Assembly (NCBI GenBank): GCA_900766915.1
Contig: CAAFXE010000010.1
Span: forward strand, 1-62,090
Reading direction: 5' to 3'
Origin: Lachnospiraceae bacterium
GTDB lineage: Bacteria; Bacillota; Clostridia; Lachnospirales; Lachnospiraceae
DNA: 62,090 nucleotides
In this document: positions 40,807 through 49,185 of the stretch, piece by piece
Numbering within the stretch: position 1 is the stretch's first letter
How the letters are laid out: each line of letters begins with the position of its first letter
Program-made: the position numbers and the translations under genes
Notes under the pieces: model-generated
Seen by the model: only the letters and a program-made list of their open reading frames with translations
What the model was told of the DNA's origin: nothing
Databases searched by the model: none

Positions 40807-41208
40807 GTGGGACTTGCGATGATAGCAAAGACAGTGGAACTGTTTGAAAGGAAAAAAGCGGGTTTATCGGAGGAAGAAAAGGAAGCAGTCTTAATGTTTG
40901 CATATTCAACAGAGGATACAGAACTGACAGAGAAATTCGTTGATGAACTGTCCGGGAAGGATGCAAACAAGCAGGCCGTATTGTCAAGATACGAGGCACT
41001 GTTGGGGCAGCAGGCGGACTGGATCAGAACAGTCGAAGCACTTTTGATCGCACTGGAAAGATACCGTATCGAGGAGGAAAAAGCATCAAAAAAACTCCTA
41101 GAAATGCTCGAGGATTATGGAATTGATCTGACAGTGGAAGAAATGAAAGGTTTTTCTAAGGATATGGTCAGGGAAAAGCTTGAGAAAAATGCATTAACAA
41201 AAAGATAG
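40807..41208 (+). CDS. Hypothetical protein, 133 aa
   Basis: GTG start after CAGGGAGGTGAGAAT. The protein is all-helical and acidic: LAMIAKTVELFERKKAGLSE, KEAVLMFAYSTEDTELTEKF and LLEMLEDYGIDLTVEEMKGF. No family recognised. It lies between the coiled-coil gene (16-bp gap) and the PcfB-like gene (11-bp gap) and is presumably part of the transfer operon. Confidence 0.7.
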   Translation: MGLAMIAKTVELFERKKAGLSEEEKEAVLMFAYSTEDTELTEKFVDELSGKDANKQAVLSRYEALLGQQADWIRTVEALLIALERYRIEEEKASKKLLEMLEDYGIDLTVEEMKGFSKDMVREKLEKNALTKR

Positions 41209-41218
41209 GGGGAAGGTT

Positions 41219-42340
41219 ATGTCAGAAGAAATTCAGCAAGCAGTGCAGATCATCAGGGTTGCCTACGATGGGATTGAGATTGCCATGAAGATTGGAAACG
41301 GAGCCATTGAGGAATTGAAAAAAGCTGTGGATTTTTTGATCGCACTGTTGGAACGGGAAAAAGCCATGGGAAAGACAGATATGAGAAATCTTTTGCTCAA
41401 AGGCGGGGACCTGCAGGTATTGCAATTCCCGACAGAAGATATAAAACGTCTGGAAAAAGCCGCCAAGAAATACGGTATCCTGTATTCTGTCCTTCCTGAT
41501 ATTAACGAAAAAGACGGGATGAGCGAGATCATCTTTCATTCGGAGGCCGTGCCGAGGGCAAATCTGTTGATACAGAAGTTAAAAGCCGGGAGAATTGCAA
41601 CTTTTGATGATTATCTCAAGAACGGCAGCAACGAAGAAATGGAAAAGGTGCTGTCTTTTTTGCAGGAGCAAAAAAAGGGAAATGAAAACCTCCACACTGA
41701 GGAAGCTAAAAGAGCCGGGGAGACCCTTGACGGGCTTATAGAAAAGGTAGGTATCTATGCCTGTGCCCGGCAGAGCATCAGTGTGGAGGATGTAAAAGAA
41801 AACTTCCAGGTTGAGACAGAACATGCAAAGCAGGTCCTTGGACAGTTGGAAAGACTGGGGGTACTTGAACGGGAAGAACATGGACAGCATAAGGTAATCA
41901 TGGACAGCGAAGCCTTTCGTAACCGTATCAGGGGATATCAGGAACTGGCACAGCGAATGCAGACAGTAGCGGCGTCGTATCATAAAAATCTGGTAGATAT
42001 CACGGTAACTAAAAACCTGATTCTGGAGGAGAATGACCATGCCGTGAAAATGAGGATCCCGGGGATGTGGGGAGAAAACGCAAGGTATCTTTGGGTGAAC
42101 AAAGAAAACATTATGGACATCTACTCCGGAAAGACCATGCTTACCTTCCTGGACTGTGACAAGGACTATAAGCTCTATTCAAGGGATAACCGGGTAGTTG
42201 GCACCATGAAAGGCAAAGTTTTGTATGATGAGCACTACGACAGCGTTGCTGCGGAGGTAAGAAAAAGATATGCCCAGTCACAAAAGACAGCTGCAACAGT
42301 GACCAGAACACAAAGAACTCATGACAGGAAAAAGAGGTAA
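41219..42340 (+). CDS. PcfB-like (DUF3801) transfer protein
   Basis: The 373-residue protein begins with the PcfB/DUF3801 domain: VAYDGIEIAMKIGNGAIEEL, GKTDMRNLLLKGGDLQVLQF and YGILYSVLPDINEKDGMSEI, ending FHSEAVPRANLLIQKL. In pCF10, PcfB is a relaxosome accessory factor that binds the coupling protein. The middle holds an apparent winged helix (SISVEDVKENFQVETEHAKQ; LGVLEREEHGQ). The C-terminus is basic (TRTQRTHDRKKR). It ends 6 bp before the VirD4 gene, which is the conserved pairing. Confidence 0.85.
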   Translation: MSEEIQQAVQIIRVAYDGIEIAMKIGNGAIEELKKAVDFLIALLEREKAMGKTDMRNLLLKGGDLQVLQFPTEDIKRLEKAAKKYGILYSVLPDINEKDGMSEIIFHSEAVPRANLLIQKLKAGRIATFDDYLKNGSNEEMEKVLSFLQEQKKGNENLHTEEAKRAGETLDGLIEKVGIYACARQSISVEDVKENFQVETEHAKQVLGQLERLGVLEREEHGQHKVIMDSEAFRNRIRGYQELAQRMQTVAASYHKNLVDITVTKNLILEENDHAVKMRIPGMWGENARYLWVNKENIMDIYSGKTMLTFLDCDKDYKLYSRDNRVVGTMKGKVLYDEHYDSVAAEVRKRYAQSQKTAATVTRTQRTHDRKKR

Positions 42341-42346
42341 CTGCCT

Positions 42347-44554
42347 ATGGTTTCAAACAGTAAAAAAGTTTCTGTCTGGTTTATCCTCCTTGGGGCTTTG
42401 CTAAGTGCCTATGGGGGTTATCTGCTAAATGGTGCATGGGAACCCGGGTGTGATATCAATGGATTTCTGGAGTCCTTTAACAATGTCTGTGCGGCTCCCT
42501 TTGCAAATTATTTGAATGAAAGAACCTTAAAAGCGGTGGTGATTGCCTTAATGGTGTATGCCACCGCTTTACTCATGTATGTAACAAGCCGGAGAAACCT
42601 TATGCCCGGCAAAGAGTTTGGTACAGCAAGGTTTGAAAATCCAAGGTTTGCAAATAAAATGCTGGAAGATGAGGACGAGGGCTTCAACCGAATTTTAAGC
42701 AAGAATGTAAGAATGTCCCTTGATTTTCGGAAACTGAAACTTAATGGAAATATCCTGATCTGTGGGGGATCCGGTGCAGGAAAGACTTTTTATGAGGTAA
42801 AGCCGAACCTGATGCAGATGCCCCATCATTGCTCTTTTATCTGTACTGATCCCAAAGGAGAAATTTTAAGGAGCTGCGGTCAGATGCTCAAAGACAATGG
42901 TTACCAGGTGAAGGTCATAAATCTGATCGACATGGATCAGTCAGATTGCTATAACCCGTTCTCATATATCCGTGAGGAAACAGATGTCATCAAGCTGATC
43001 ACAAACCTGATTTCCAATACGACACCAAAGGGTGCAAACTCTTCCGCTGACCCATTTTGGGAGAAAGCGGAAGGGCTGTTCTTACAGGCGATCTTTTATT
43101 ATGTATGGCTGGAGGAACCGCCTGCGAGGAGAAACTTTGAAACAGTGTTAAGGCTTATAGGGGAGGCAGAGGTAACAGAAAAGAATAAATCATCCAAACT
43201 GGACATCAAAATGAAGGTGCTGGAAGAACGATCCCCACTGGGAGCAAATCATCCGGCAATCAAACAGTACAACAAATGTATGCGTGGTGCCGGGGATACG
43301 GTTCGTTCGATTATTATTTCTGCAAACTCAAGGCTTGCCTTTCTGGAAAACCAAAAGGTGCTGCGGATGCTTTCAAGGGATGACTTAAAGCTGGCAGAAC
43401 TGGGGGTTGGAGTAGATGGGGACAGAAAAACGAGGACAGCCTTGTTTTGTGTCATTCCGGATTCAGACAAATCCTACAACTTTATCATTGGGCTTCTTTA
43501 CACACAGATCTTTCAGGAGCTTTATTATCAGGCAGATTTTCACTGCGGTGGCAGGCTTCCGATCCATGTGACTTTCATGTTGGACGAATTTGCCAATGTC
43601 GCATTGCCTGATGATTATTGCTCCCTGTTATCCACCATGAGAAGCCGGGAAATATCCAGTATCATCATTATCCAGAACTTTGCCCAGCTTAAAGCTCTGT
43701 TTAAGGATACATGGGAAACCATTCCGGGAAATTGTGACACTTTCATTTACCTTGGTGGAAACGAACAGTCAACCCATAAATATGTTTCAGAACTGCTTGG
43801 AAAAGGAACGATTGATAAAAAATCCAGTGGGGAAACGAGAGGCAGGCAGGGAAGCTCTTCACGCAATTATGATGTGCTTGGAAGGGAACTGTTCCTGCCT
43901 GATGAGGTCAGAAAGCTGGACAATAAAAAATGCCTGATCTTTATCCGTGGTTTTGACCCGATTATGGACGATAAATATGTACCTTTTCAGCATCCGGCAT
44001 TTTATCAGACCGAGGATGGAAAGGGCAAAGCATATATCCATGTCCCTCCCGGCAGAAATGAATCAAGGGAAGAACCGTACAGGCTGCTGTCAAAAGAGTC
44101 ACTTGCCCACTATGAAGGTTTGAGAAAAAAAGGAGAAAAGGTTTATATTGATAAGCTCTCTTATCGGGATTTTTGTGTGCTGACAGAGGTGGATTTGAAA
44201 AAGAGGTTTCAGCTTCTTGACGAAAAAGAGCAGAGGGATAGATTAAACCGTGAGCAGGGTAACGAACTGCGGTACTCAACAGATGAATCAGACGTGGGCG
44301 AAAACAGTAATGGCGGTATGGAAAGTGGATCCGGAAACAATATCAGGCGAACGGAGATCAAGGGCGAAGATACGATCATGAACCGTATGGCACAGTGGCA
44401 GTATTCCAGGGAGCAGAAGGAAGAACTGAACAAGATGATGTCTGCGGGTATGTCCAAGAAGGAGATTCTGGCAGTTTTCTATCCGGAAACAGATGCGAAG
44501 ACAATGAAAGAGATCAGGCACACCTATGAGGCAGTAAAGAACAAGAAAAACTAA
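42347..44554 (+). CDS. virD4: VirD4/TraG-type coupling protein
   Basis: This 735-residue type IV coupling protein links the relaxosome to the channel. Two N-terminal membrane segments (about 8-27 and 60-82) precede an ATPase domain with Walker A ICGGSGAGKTFYEVKP (near 139), TDPKGEILRSCG, Walker B FMLDEFANVALPDDY (near 412) and IIIQNFAQLKALF. The C-terminus is polar and charged, with low similarity expected. It follows the PcfB-like gene by 6 bp. PcfC of pCF10 is the closest functional match. Confidence 0.95.
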   Translation: MVSNSKKVSVWFILLGALLSAYGGYLLNGAWEPGCDINGFLESFNNVCAAPFANYLNERTLKAVVIALMVYATALLMYVTSRRNLMPGKEFGTARFENPRFANKMLEDEDEGFNRILSKNVRMSLDFRKLKLNGNILICGGSGAGKTFYEVKPNLMQMPHHCSFICTDPKGEILRSCGQMLKDNGYQVKVINLIDMDQSDCYNPFSYIREETDVIKLITNLISNTTPKGANSSADPFWEKAEGLFLQAIFYYVWLEEPPARRNFETVLRLIGEAEVTEKNKSSKLDIKMKVLEERSPLGANHPAIKQYNKCMRGAGDTVRSIIISANSRLAFLENQKVLRMLSRDDLKLAELGVGVDGDRKTRTALFCVIPDSDKSYNFIIGLLYTQIFQELYYQADFHCGGRLPIHVTFMLDEFANVALPDDYCSLLSTMRSREISSIIIIQNFAQLKALFKDTWETIPGNCDTFIYLGGNEQSTHKYVSELLGKGTIDKKSSGETRGRQGSSSRNYDVLGRELFLPDEVRKLDNKKCLIFIRGFDPIMDDKYVPFQHPAFYQTEDGKGKAYIHVPPGRNESREEPYRLLSKESLAHYEGLRKKGEKVYIDKLSYRDFCVLTEVDLKKRFQLLDEKEQRDRLNREQGNELRYSTDESDVGENSNGGMESGSGNNIRRTEIKGEDTIMNRMAQWQYSREQKEELNKMMSAGMSKKEILAVFYPETDAKTMKEIRHTYEAVKNKKN

Positions 44555-44640
44555 AGAATTACGGGAAAGCCGTTTTCAATGAAAAAAGAGTAACTGTTCA
44601 GAGAACATTGAACAGGTATGAAGAAAAGGAGATTAATCAG

Positions 44641-44997
44641 ATGAAAAAAATGAGAGAAGAAAAAACAAATTTAAAACAGAAAAGCTGCTTATCCAAAGCA
44701 AAGAAAGCAGCAGTGTGTGTATGCGTGGCAGCAGCGTGGGCTGTGAATGCCCTTCCAATGACGGTACTTGCCGCTGGTGATGCAGCTGCGATTACTCAGC
44801 CGTTGGAAAACTTAAAGACCCTTGTCATTGCCATTATCGGAGCGGTGGGAGTCATTATCCTTGCTAAAAATGTTATGGAGTTTGCCCAGGCTTATCAGCA
44901 GCAGGATTCCTCAACAATGAACTCGGCTTTAAAAGGGATTGTAGCCGGAATTATGATGGCAGGGATTTCAACAGTCCTTACTTTCCTTGGGTTCTGA
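44641..44997 (+). CDS. VirB2-like pilin / Maff2-like protein
   Basis: The 118-residue protein has a long basic start, a signal-like hydrophobic stretch ending ALPMTVLAAGDAAA (likely cleaved after the Ala-x-Ala), then two membrane helices, LVIAIIGAVGVIILAKN and GIVAGIMMAGISTVLTFLGF, separated by a short polar loop. This is the layout of VirB2/TrbC pilins. ATG at 44641 follows AAAAGGAGATTAATCAG. A hairpin directly after the gene may stabilise the abundant upstream mRNA. Confidence 0.75.
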   Translation: MKKMREEKTNLKQKSCLSKAKKAAVCVCVAAAWAVNALPMTVLAAGDAAAITQPLENLKTLVIAIIGAVGVIILAKNVMEFAQAYQQQDSSTMNSALKGIVAGIMMAGISTVLTFLGF

Positions 44998-45009
44998 TGA
45001 ATAAAAATG

Positions 45010-45037
45010 AGGGGATGGCCAATATCAGCTATCCCCT
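45010..45037 (+). promoter_or_regulatory. Intercistronic hairpin after the pilin-like gene
   Basis: AGGGGAT pairs with ATCCCCT, with an inner GC/GC pair and a loop of about 8 nt; no T-run. It is placed to protect the pilin mRNA 3' end or lower downstream expression. Confidence 0.45.
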
Positions 45038-45064
45038 GTCAAAATGGAAAGAGGTGAGTAATCA

Positions 45065-45907
45065 GTGGATATTTTTAAACTTGGGGATAAAATCCTTGCC
45101 CTGCTTCAAATGGTATTTGGTTTTTGGAACAATCAGGTAGGACTTGTGTTTTCCATGTTGGGACAGTCCCCGGTAAACTTTAAAGGCGGTGGCCCATGGC
45201 AGATCATAGAAGGCATTGAGCCTGTATTTGTTGGTGTGGGAGCATCCCTTGTGGTGCTGTTTTTTGTGATCGGTTTCTGCTCAGAGAGTGTGGATATCAG
45301 GGAGGAAATGCGTTTTGAAGTAATCCTGCGGATGCTGATCCGTCTCGGACTGGCTGAGTGGCTGGTAGCCAACAATGTGACCATCATGAAAGCTTTTTTT
45401 ACAACCGTGGGTAATCTTGTAAGGGCATTGCCGGCGGGAAATTATACGGCACTGAGCATCAACGGCACGCAGGCGGATATCATTGCAAATCTGGGATTTG
45501 GGGAAAGCCTGATTATGCTGATTTTGTCTGCCCTGTTAAGTGTCATCATTATTATCTGTGGCTTCTTTATGATTTACACAGTGTATTTCCGGTTCTTAAA
45601 GCTGATGATCATTGTGCCCATCGGCTCGATTGCTTTTTCTACCATGGCAGGGAACCGGAATGTTGCCCATACAGCAAGTGCCTACGCAAAGTATTTTCTT
45701 TCGGTGGTGTTTGAGGCAGTCACCATGGCACTTGCCATTGTGATCTGCAATGCATTTATCAATGCCGGGCTGCCGGAATTTACCGGAGGTTATGCAGATT
45801 GGACACAGACATTGATTTATTTGTGTGAGATGACCTTTGCCATTGCATTGACAGTAGGAAGCGTAAAAGGAGCACAGTCATTGACCAGCAAAGCACTGGG
45901 ACTATAA
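45065..45907 (+). CDS. VirB6/TrbL-like membrane protein
   Basis: The 280-residue protein has six or more membrane helices, for example ASLVVLFFVIGFCSESVD, LIMLILSALLSVIIIICGFF and YLCEMTFAIALTVGSVKGAQ. Size, topology and position between a VirB2-like and a VirB3-like gene match the VirB6/TrbL channel component of type IV secretion. GTG at 45065 follows AAAGAGGTGAGTAATCA. Confidence 0.85.
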   Translation: MDIFKLGDKILALLQMVFGFWNNQVGLVFSMLGQSPVNFKGGGPWQIIEGIEPVFVGVGASLVVLFFVIGFCSESVDIREEMRFEVILRMLIRLGLAEWLVANNVTIMKAFFTTVGNLVRALPAGNYTALSINGTQADIIANLGFGESLIMLILSALLSVIIIICGFFMIYTVYFRFLKLMIIVPIGSIAFSTMAGNRNVAHTASAYAKYFLSVVFEAVTMALAIVICNAFINAGLPEFTGGYADWTQTLIYLCEMTFAIALTVGSVKGAQSLTSKALGL

Positions 45908-45921
45908 GGAGGATTCAGATT

Positions 45922-46329
45922 ATGAAAGAGGATAACAGATTTATTTATGATTCAAAGTATTCAGGAAAAACAGAGGTAGAGCTGTCATTAGCACAGTATG
46001 CCAATAATGGAAGATTGTATTTAGGCCTGAGCAACTATCGGGATGGTGATTTGGAACCATTTGCGGATGTAACCGTGAACATTGATGCACCGGTGCCGGA
46101 TTATTGTGGATATCTGGACACCAATAATCTGTCAAAGGTGGAAAAGTTCGTGACAGAGAATGATTTGGGCGAGTTTACCGGAATTATGGGACAGAGCGGT
46201 TACTGTCAGTATCCGTTGTATCTGTTCAATGTAGATAAGCTTAGAGAACTTTTTCCTTCTGAGATGGAAGTATATGAGCAGAGCATTGGAGCTGTCAGAG
46301 AGGAACCAAAACAGGATAGAAGTAGATAG
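45922..46329 (+). CDS. DUF4313 family protein
   Basis: The 135-residue protein has the DUF4313 pattern: KYSGKTEVELSLAQYANNGR, LYLGLSNYRDGDLEPFADV, TVNIDAPVPDYCGYLDTNN and FTGIMGQSGYCQYPLYLFN. Proteins of this kind are frequent on Firmicute conjugative elements and phage; function is unknown. AAGGAGG precedes ATG by about 10 nt. It lies inside the type IV secretion gene block. Confidence 0.85.
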   Translation: MKEDNRFIYDSKYSGKTEVELSLAQYANNGRLYLGLSNYRDGDLEPFADVTVNIDAPVPDYCGYLDTNNLSKVEKFVTENDLGEFTGIMGQSGYCQYPLYLFNVDKLRELFPSEMEVYEQSIGAVREEPKQDRSR

Positions 46330-46343
46330 GGAGGTATCAGACA

Positions 46344-46742
46344 ATGGTAATTGAAATCAACAAAGATATTGAACGGTACAAAGAGTCGGTGATGATGGGA
46401 CTGACGGCAAAGCAGCTGATCTTTTCCTTGCTCTCTGTTTTGGTTGGGGGCGGTATTGTTCTTCTTTTATACCGTTATATGGGATTGACACTCAGTGTAT
46501 ATGTGGCAATTCCGGCAGTAGCCCCCATTGCACTGGAAGGCTTTTATTCTTTTAACGGCATGAGCTTCCATGAGGTTATGAAAAGAAAGTTCCAGATGCT
46601 CTTTACGAAACGGCCGCTGACCTATGTTTCGGAGGAGGGCGAAAAGATGGTTAAGGAGTGTCAGGCGGAGAAGGAAGCACAGTTTATGGCAGAAAAGAGA
46701 AAGAAGAGATTATCCATGGTTTTTAACAAACCGAGGAAATAA
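46344..46742 (+). CDS. prgI: PrgI family (VirB3-like) protein
   Basis: The 132-residue protein begins IEINKDIERYKESVMMGLTA, the PrgI signature, with two adjacent membrane helices (LIFSLLSVLVGGGIVLLLY; LSVYVAIPAVAPIAL) and a basic C-terminal tail after FSFNGMSFHEVMKRK-like residues. PrgI acts like VirB3 at the inner-membrane platform beside the VirB4 ATPase, whose gene follows by 22 bp. Confidence 0.9.
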   Translation: MVIEINKDIERYKESVMMGLTAKQLIFSLLSVLVGGGIVLLLYRYMGLTLSVYVAIPAVAPIALEGFYSFNGMSFHEVMKRKFQMLFTKRPLTYVSEEGEKMVKECQAEKEAQFMAEKRKKRLSMVFNKPRK

Positions 46743-46764
46743 GTTACAGAAAGGGGAGGTAAAT

Positions 46765-49134
46765 TTGAATTTATTTTCAGACGGATTTAAGGAACTGAAA
46801 AAGGCAAGCGAGCCGTTATATAAGGCTCCGAAATCCATTCAGGAAACGATTGAGATTCTGAAAGTAGCGGAGAATGGGATTTTTGAGGTGTCGAAAGGGC
46901 GATACTCAAAAAGCTATCTGTTCTGGGATATCAACTATACAACCGGAAGTGAGGAAGAGCAGGAAGCAATTTTCAGACGATATTGCAAGCTTTTAAACTC
47001 AATGGATGTCTGTTTTAAGATCACCATTAACAATAAGAATAAGGACATGGAACAGGTCCGGGAAATGGTGTATTTGCAGCAGCAGGAGGACGGATTTGAT
47101 CCCTACCGGGAAATCTATAATGATATCATGGAAAAGAAGATTCATGAAGGCAGGCTTGGTATTGAGCAGGAACGATATCTTACGATCACAATCGAACGAA
47201 AGAACTTTGAAGAAGCAAAGGCTCGTTTTGCAACCATAGAAGCATCGGTGTATAAAGGCTTTGCAGAGCTTGGAGCAGCCATTTTTCCACTTACCGGAAA
47301 CCAGAGACTGAAAGTCCTGTACGATTTTTACTATTTGGGAGAAGAAAAGGACTTTGATTTCGATATCAGGGAAGCGGTAAAGACAGGGGGTGATTTTCGC
47401 AATGACTTATGCAATAAAATGCTCCAGTTTTATCCCGACTATTTCCGGGATGAAAAGAAATACTGCCGTGCACTGTTCATTAAAAAATATCCATCCGGTT
47501 TATCTGACCGCTTCTTAAATGAGATCGTGTCCCTGCCAGTTCATTCCATTACAAGCATTGATGTAGTGCCCATCCCAAAGGATATGACCATTAAAATCCT
47601 TCAGAAGAAGTATCTGGGGATTGAATCAGACATTATCAGACAGCAGCAGGTCAGAAACCGTAACCATGACTTTTCATCAGAGATTTCCTATAACAAAAGG
47701 GTTGAGAAAGAAGAAGTGGAAGGAATCATGGATGATGTGCGTCAGAATGACCAGTGCCTTTATTATGTGGCGGTGACGATCATCCTTATGGCAGATTCCA
47801 AGGAGGAGCTTGACAGTATTACAGAAACAGTAGAAACCATCGGCAAACAGGAGTCAGTCAAAATCGAGGAACATTATTTAAAGCAGAGAGAGGCTCTAAA
47901 TACAGCACTCCCTATCGGGGTAAGGCAGGTTGAAACAATGCGTACATTGCTTACCCAGAGTTTAGCAGCACTCATGCCATTCAATGTACAGGAATTGAAT
48001 GATGGAAGTGGCTGTTTTTACGGCATTAACCAGATTTCCAGAAACATCAACATTGGTGACCGAAAGAAGCTTATCAACGGAAATGGTTTCGTATTTGGCG
48101 TACCGGGGTCAGGGAAATCATTCTTCAGCAAGATGGAAATGGGAAATGTGTTCCTTGGAAGCGATGATGAGATCATTGTGGTGGACCCACAAAATGAATA
48201 CTTTGACATTGCAAGGACTTACGGAGGGGCGATCATCAATCTGTCAACCTATACGGAAAACTATGTAAATCCCCTGTATCTTGACGTAGATGCACTTGAC
48301 CTTCGTGACAGCAAAGGAATGATCCGTGAAAAGGGAGAATTTATGCTGGGGCTTTGTGAGCAGTGTATGGGAGAGCAGTTAAACCCAAGGGAAAAATCCA
48401 TTATTGACCGCTGTGTAAGGAATCTCTATTTGGGAATTGTGAAGAGCAAAGAACGCTATGTCCCGGTAATGTCTGATTTTTATGAGATTCTTCTTAGACA
48501 GAAGGAAGAAGAAGCAAAGGATATTGCTTTAGCTTTGGAACTCTTTGTGAACGGTTCCTTAAATATCTTCAATCATCAGACGAACGTGGAAACGGACAAC
48601 AGATTCACAGTCTATGGTATCAGGGATCTGGGAGCAGAGCTTTCACCAATCGCAATGATGGTGATGTTGGAAAATATTCAGAACAGGATCGTACAGAATG
48701 GAAAAAGGGGCGTGGCAACATGGCTCTACATTGATGAATATCATGTACTTCTGCGTTCAGATTATTCCGCACAGTATTTGCAGCAGCTTTGGAAAAAGGT
48801 CAGAAAACAGGGCGGACTCTGTACAGGAATTACCCAGAACTTAACGGATCTTCTGCAAAGCTATGTGGCTACGACCATGATCTCCAATTCAGAGTTTGTT
48901 GCAATTTTAAAGCAGGCGAATACAGACAGTGCAGAAATGGCAAAGGTCATCGGTGTGTCACAGGAGCAGTTAAAGTATGTGACCAACACCCAGAGTGGGA
49001 AAGGACTGCTCAAATGTGGAAATGTGGTCATCCCGTTTGACAATACCATTGAAAAGGGGACTGATCTTTATAACCTTTATAATACCAATATCCATGAAAA
49101 GATTGCGGAGAGAAGAAATAGGGAAGAGAAATAA
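46765..49134 (+). CDS. virB4: VirB4-type conjugation ATPase
   Basis: This 789-residue ATPase powers the type IV secretion channel. It has Walker A NGFVFGVPGSGKSFFSKME (near residue 445), DDEIIVVDPQNEY, Walker B ATWLYIDEYHVLLRSDYS (near 652) and GGLCTGITQNLTDLL. The N-terminal half carries the TraC-F/CagE-like domain. TTG at 46765 is preferred, with AAAGGGGAGGTAAA upstream; an in-frame ATG 141 nt earlier lies inside prgI. It is a TraE/PrgJ-type homologue. Confidence 0.95.
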   Translation: MNLFSDGFKELKKASEPLYKAPKSIQETIEILKVAENGIFEVSKGRYSKSYLFWDINYTTGSEEEQEAIFRRYCKLLNSMDVCFKITINNKNKDMEQVREMVYLQQQEDGFDPYREIYNDIMEKKIHEGRLGIEQERYLTITIERKNFEEAKARFATIEASVYKGFAELGAAIFPLTGNQRLKVLYDFYYLGEEKDFDFDIREAVKTGGDFRNDLCNKMLQFYPDYFRDEKKYCRALFIKKYPSGLSDRFLNEIVSLPVHSITSIDVVPIPKDMTIKILQKKYLGIESDIIRQQQVRNRNHDFSSEISYNKRVEKEEVEGIMDDVRQNDQCLYYVAVTIILMADSKEELDSITETVETIGKQESVKIEEHYLKQREALNTALPIGVRQVETMRTLLTQSLAALMPFNVQELNDGSGCFYGINQISRNINIGDRKKLINGNGFVFGVPGSGKSFFSKMEMGNVFLGSDDEIIVVDPQNEYFDIARTYGGAIINLSTYTENYVNPLYLDVDALDLRDSKGMIREKGEFMLGLCEQCMGEQLNPREKSIIDRCVRNLYLGIVKSKERYVPVMSDFYEILLRQKEEEAKDIALALELFVNGSLNIFNHQTNVETDNRFTVYGIRDLGAELSPIAMMVMLENIQNRIVQNGKRGVATWLYIDEYHVLLRSDYSAQYLQQLWKKVRKQGGLCTGITQNLTDLLQSYVATTMISNSEFVAILKQANTDSAEMAKVIGVSQEQLKYVTNTQSGKGLLKCGNVVIPFDNTIEKGTDLYNLYNTNIHEKIAERRNREEK

Positions 49135-49185
49135 GAACCGTGTTCAATCAAGTGTGCATTCAGGCTGGTGTCTGGATGTTTTTTT

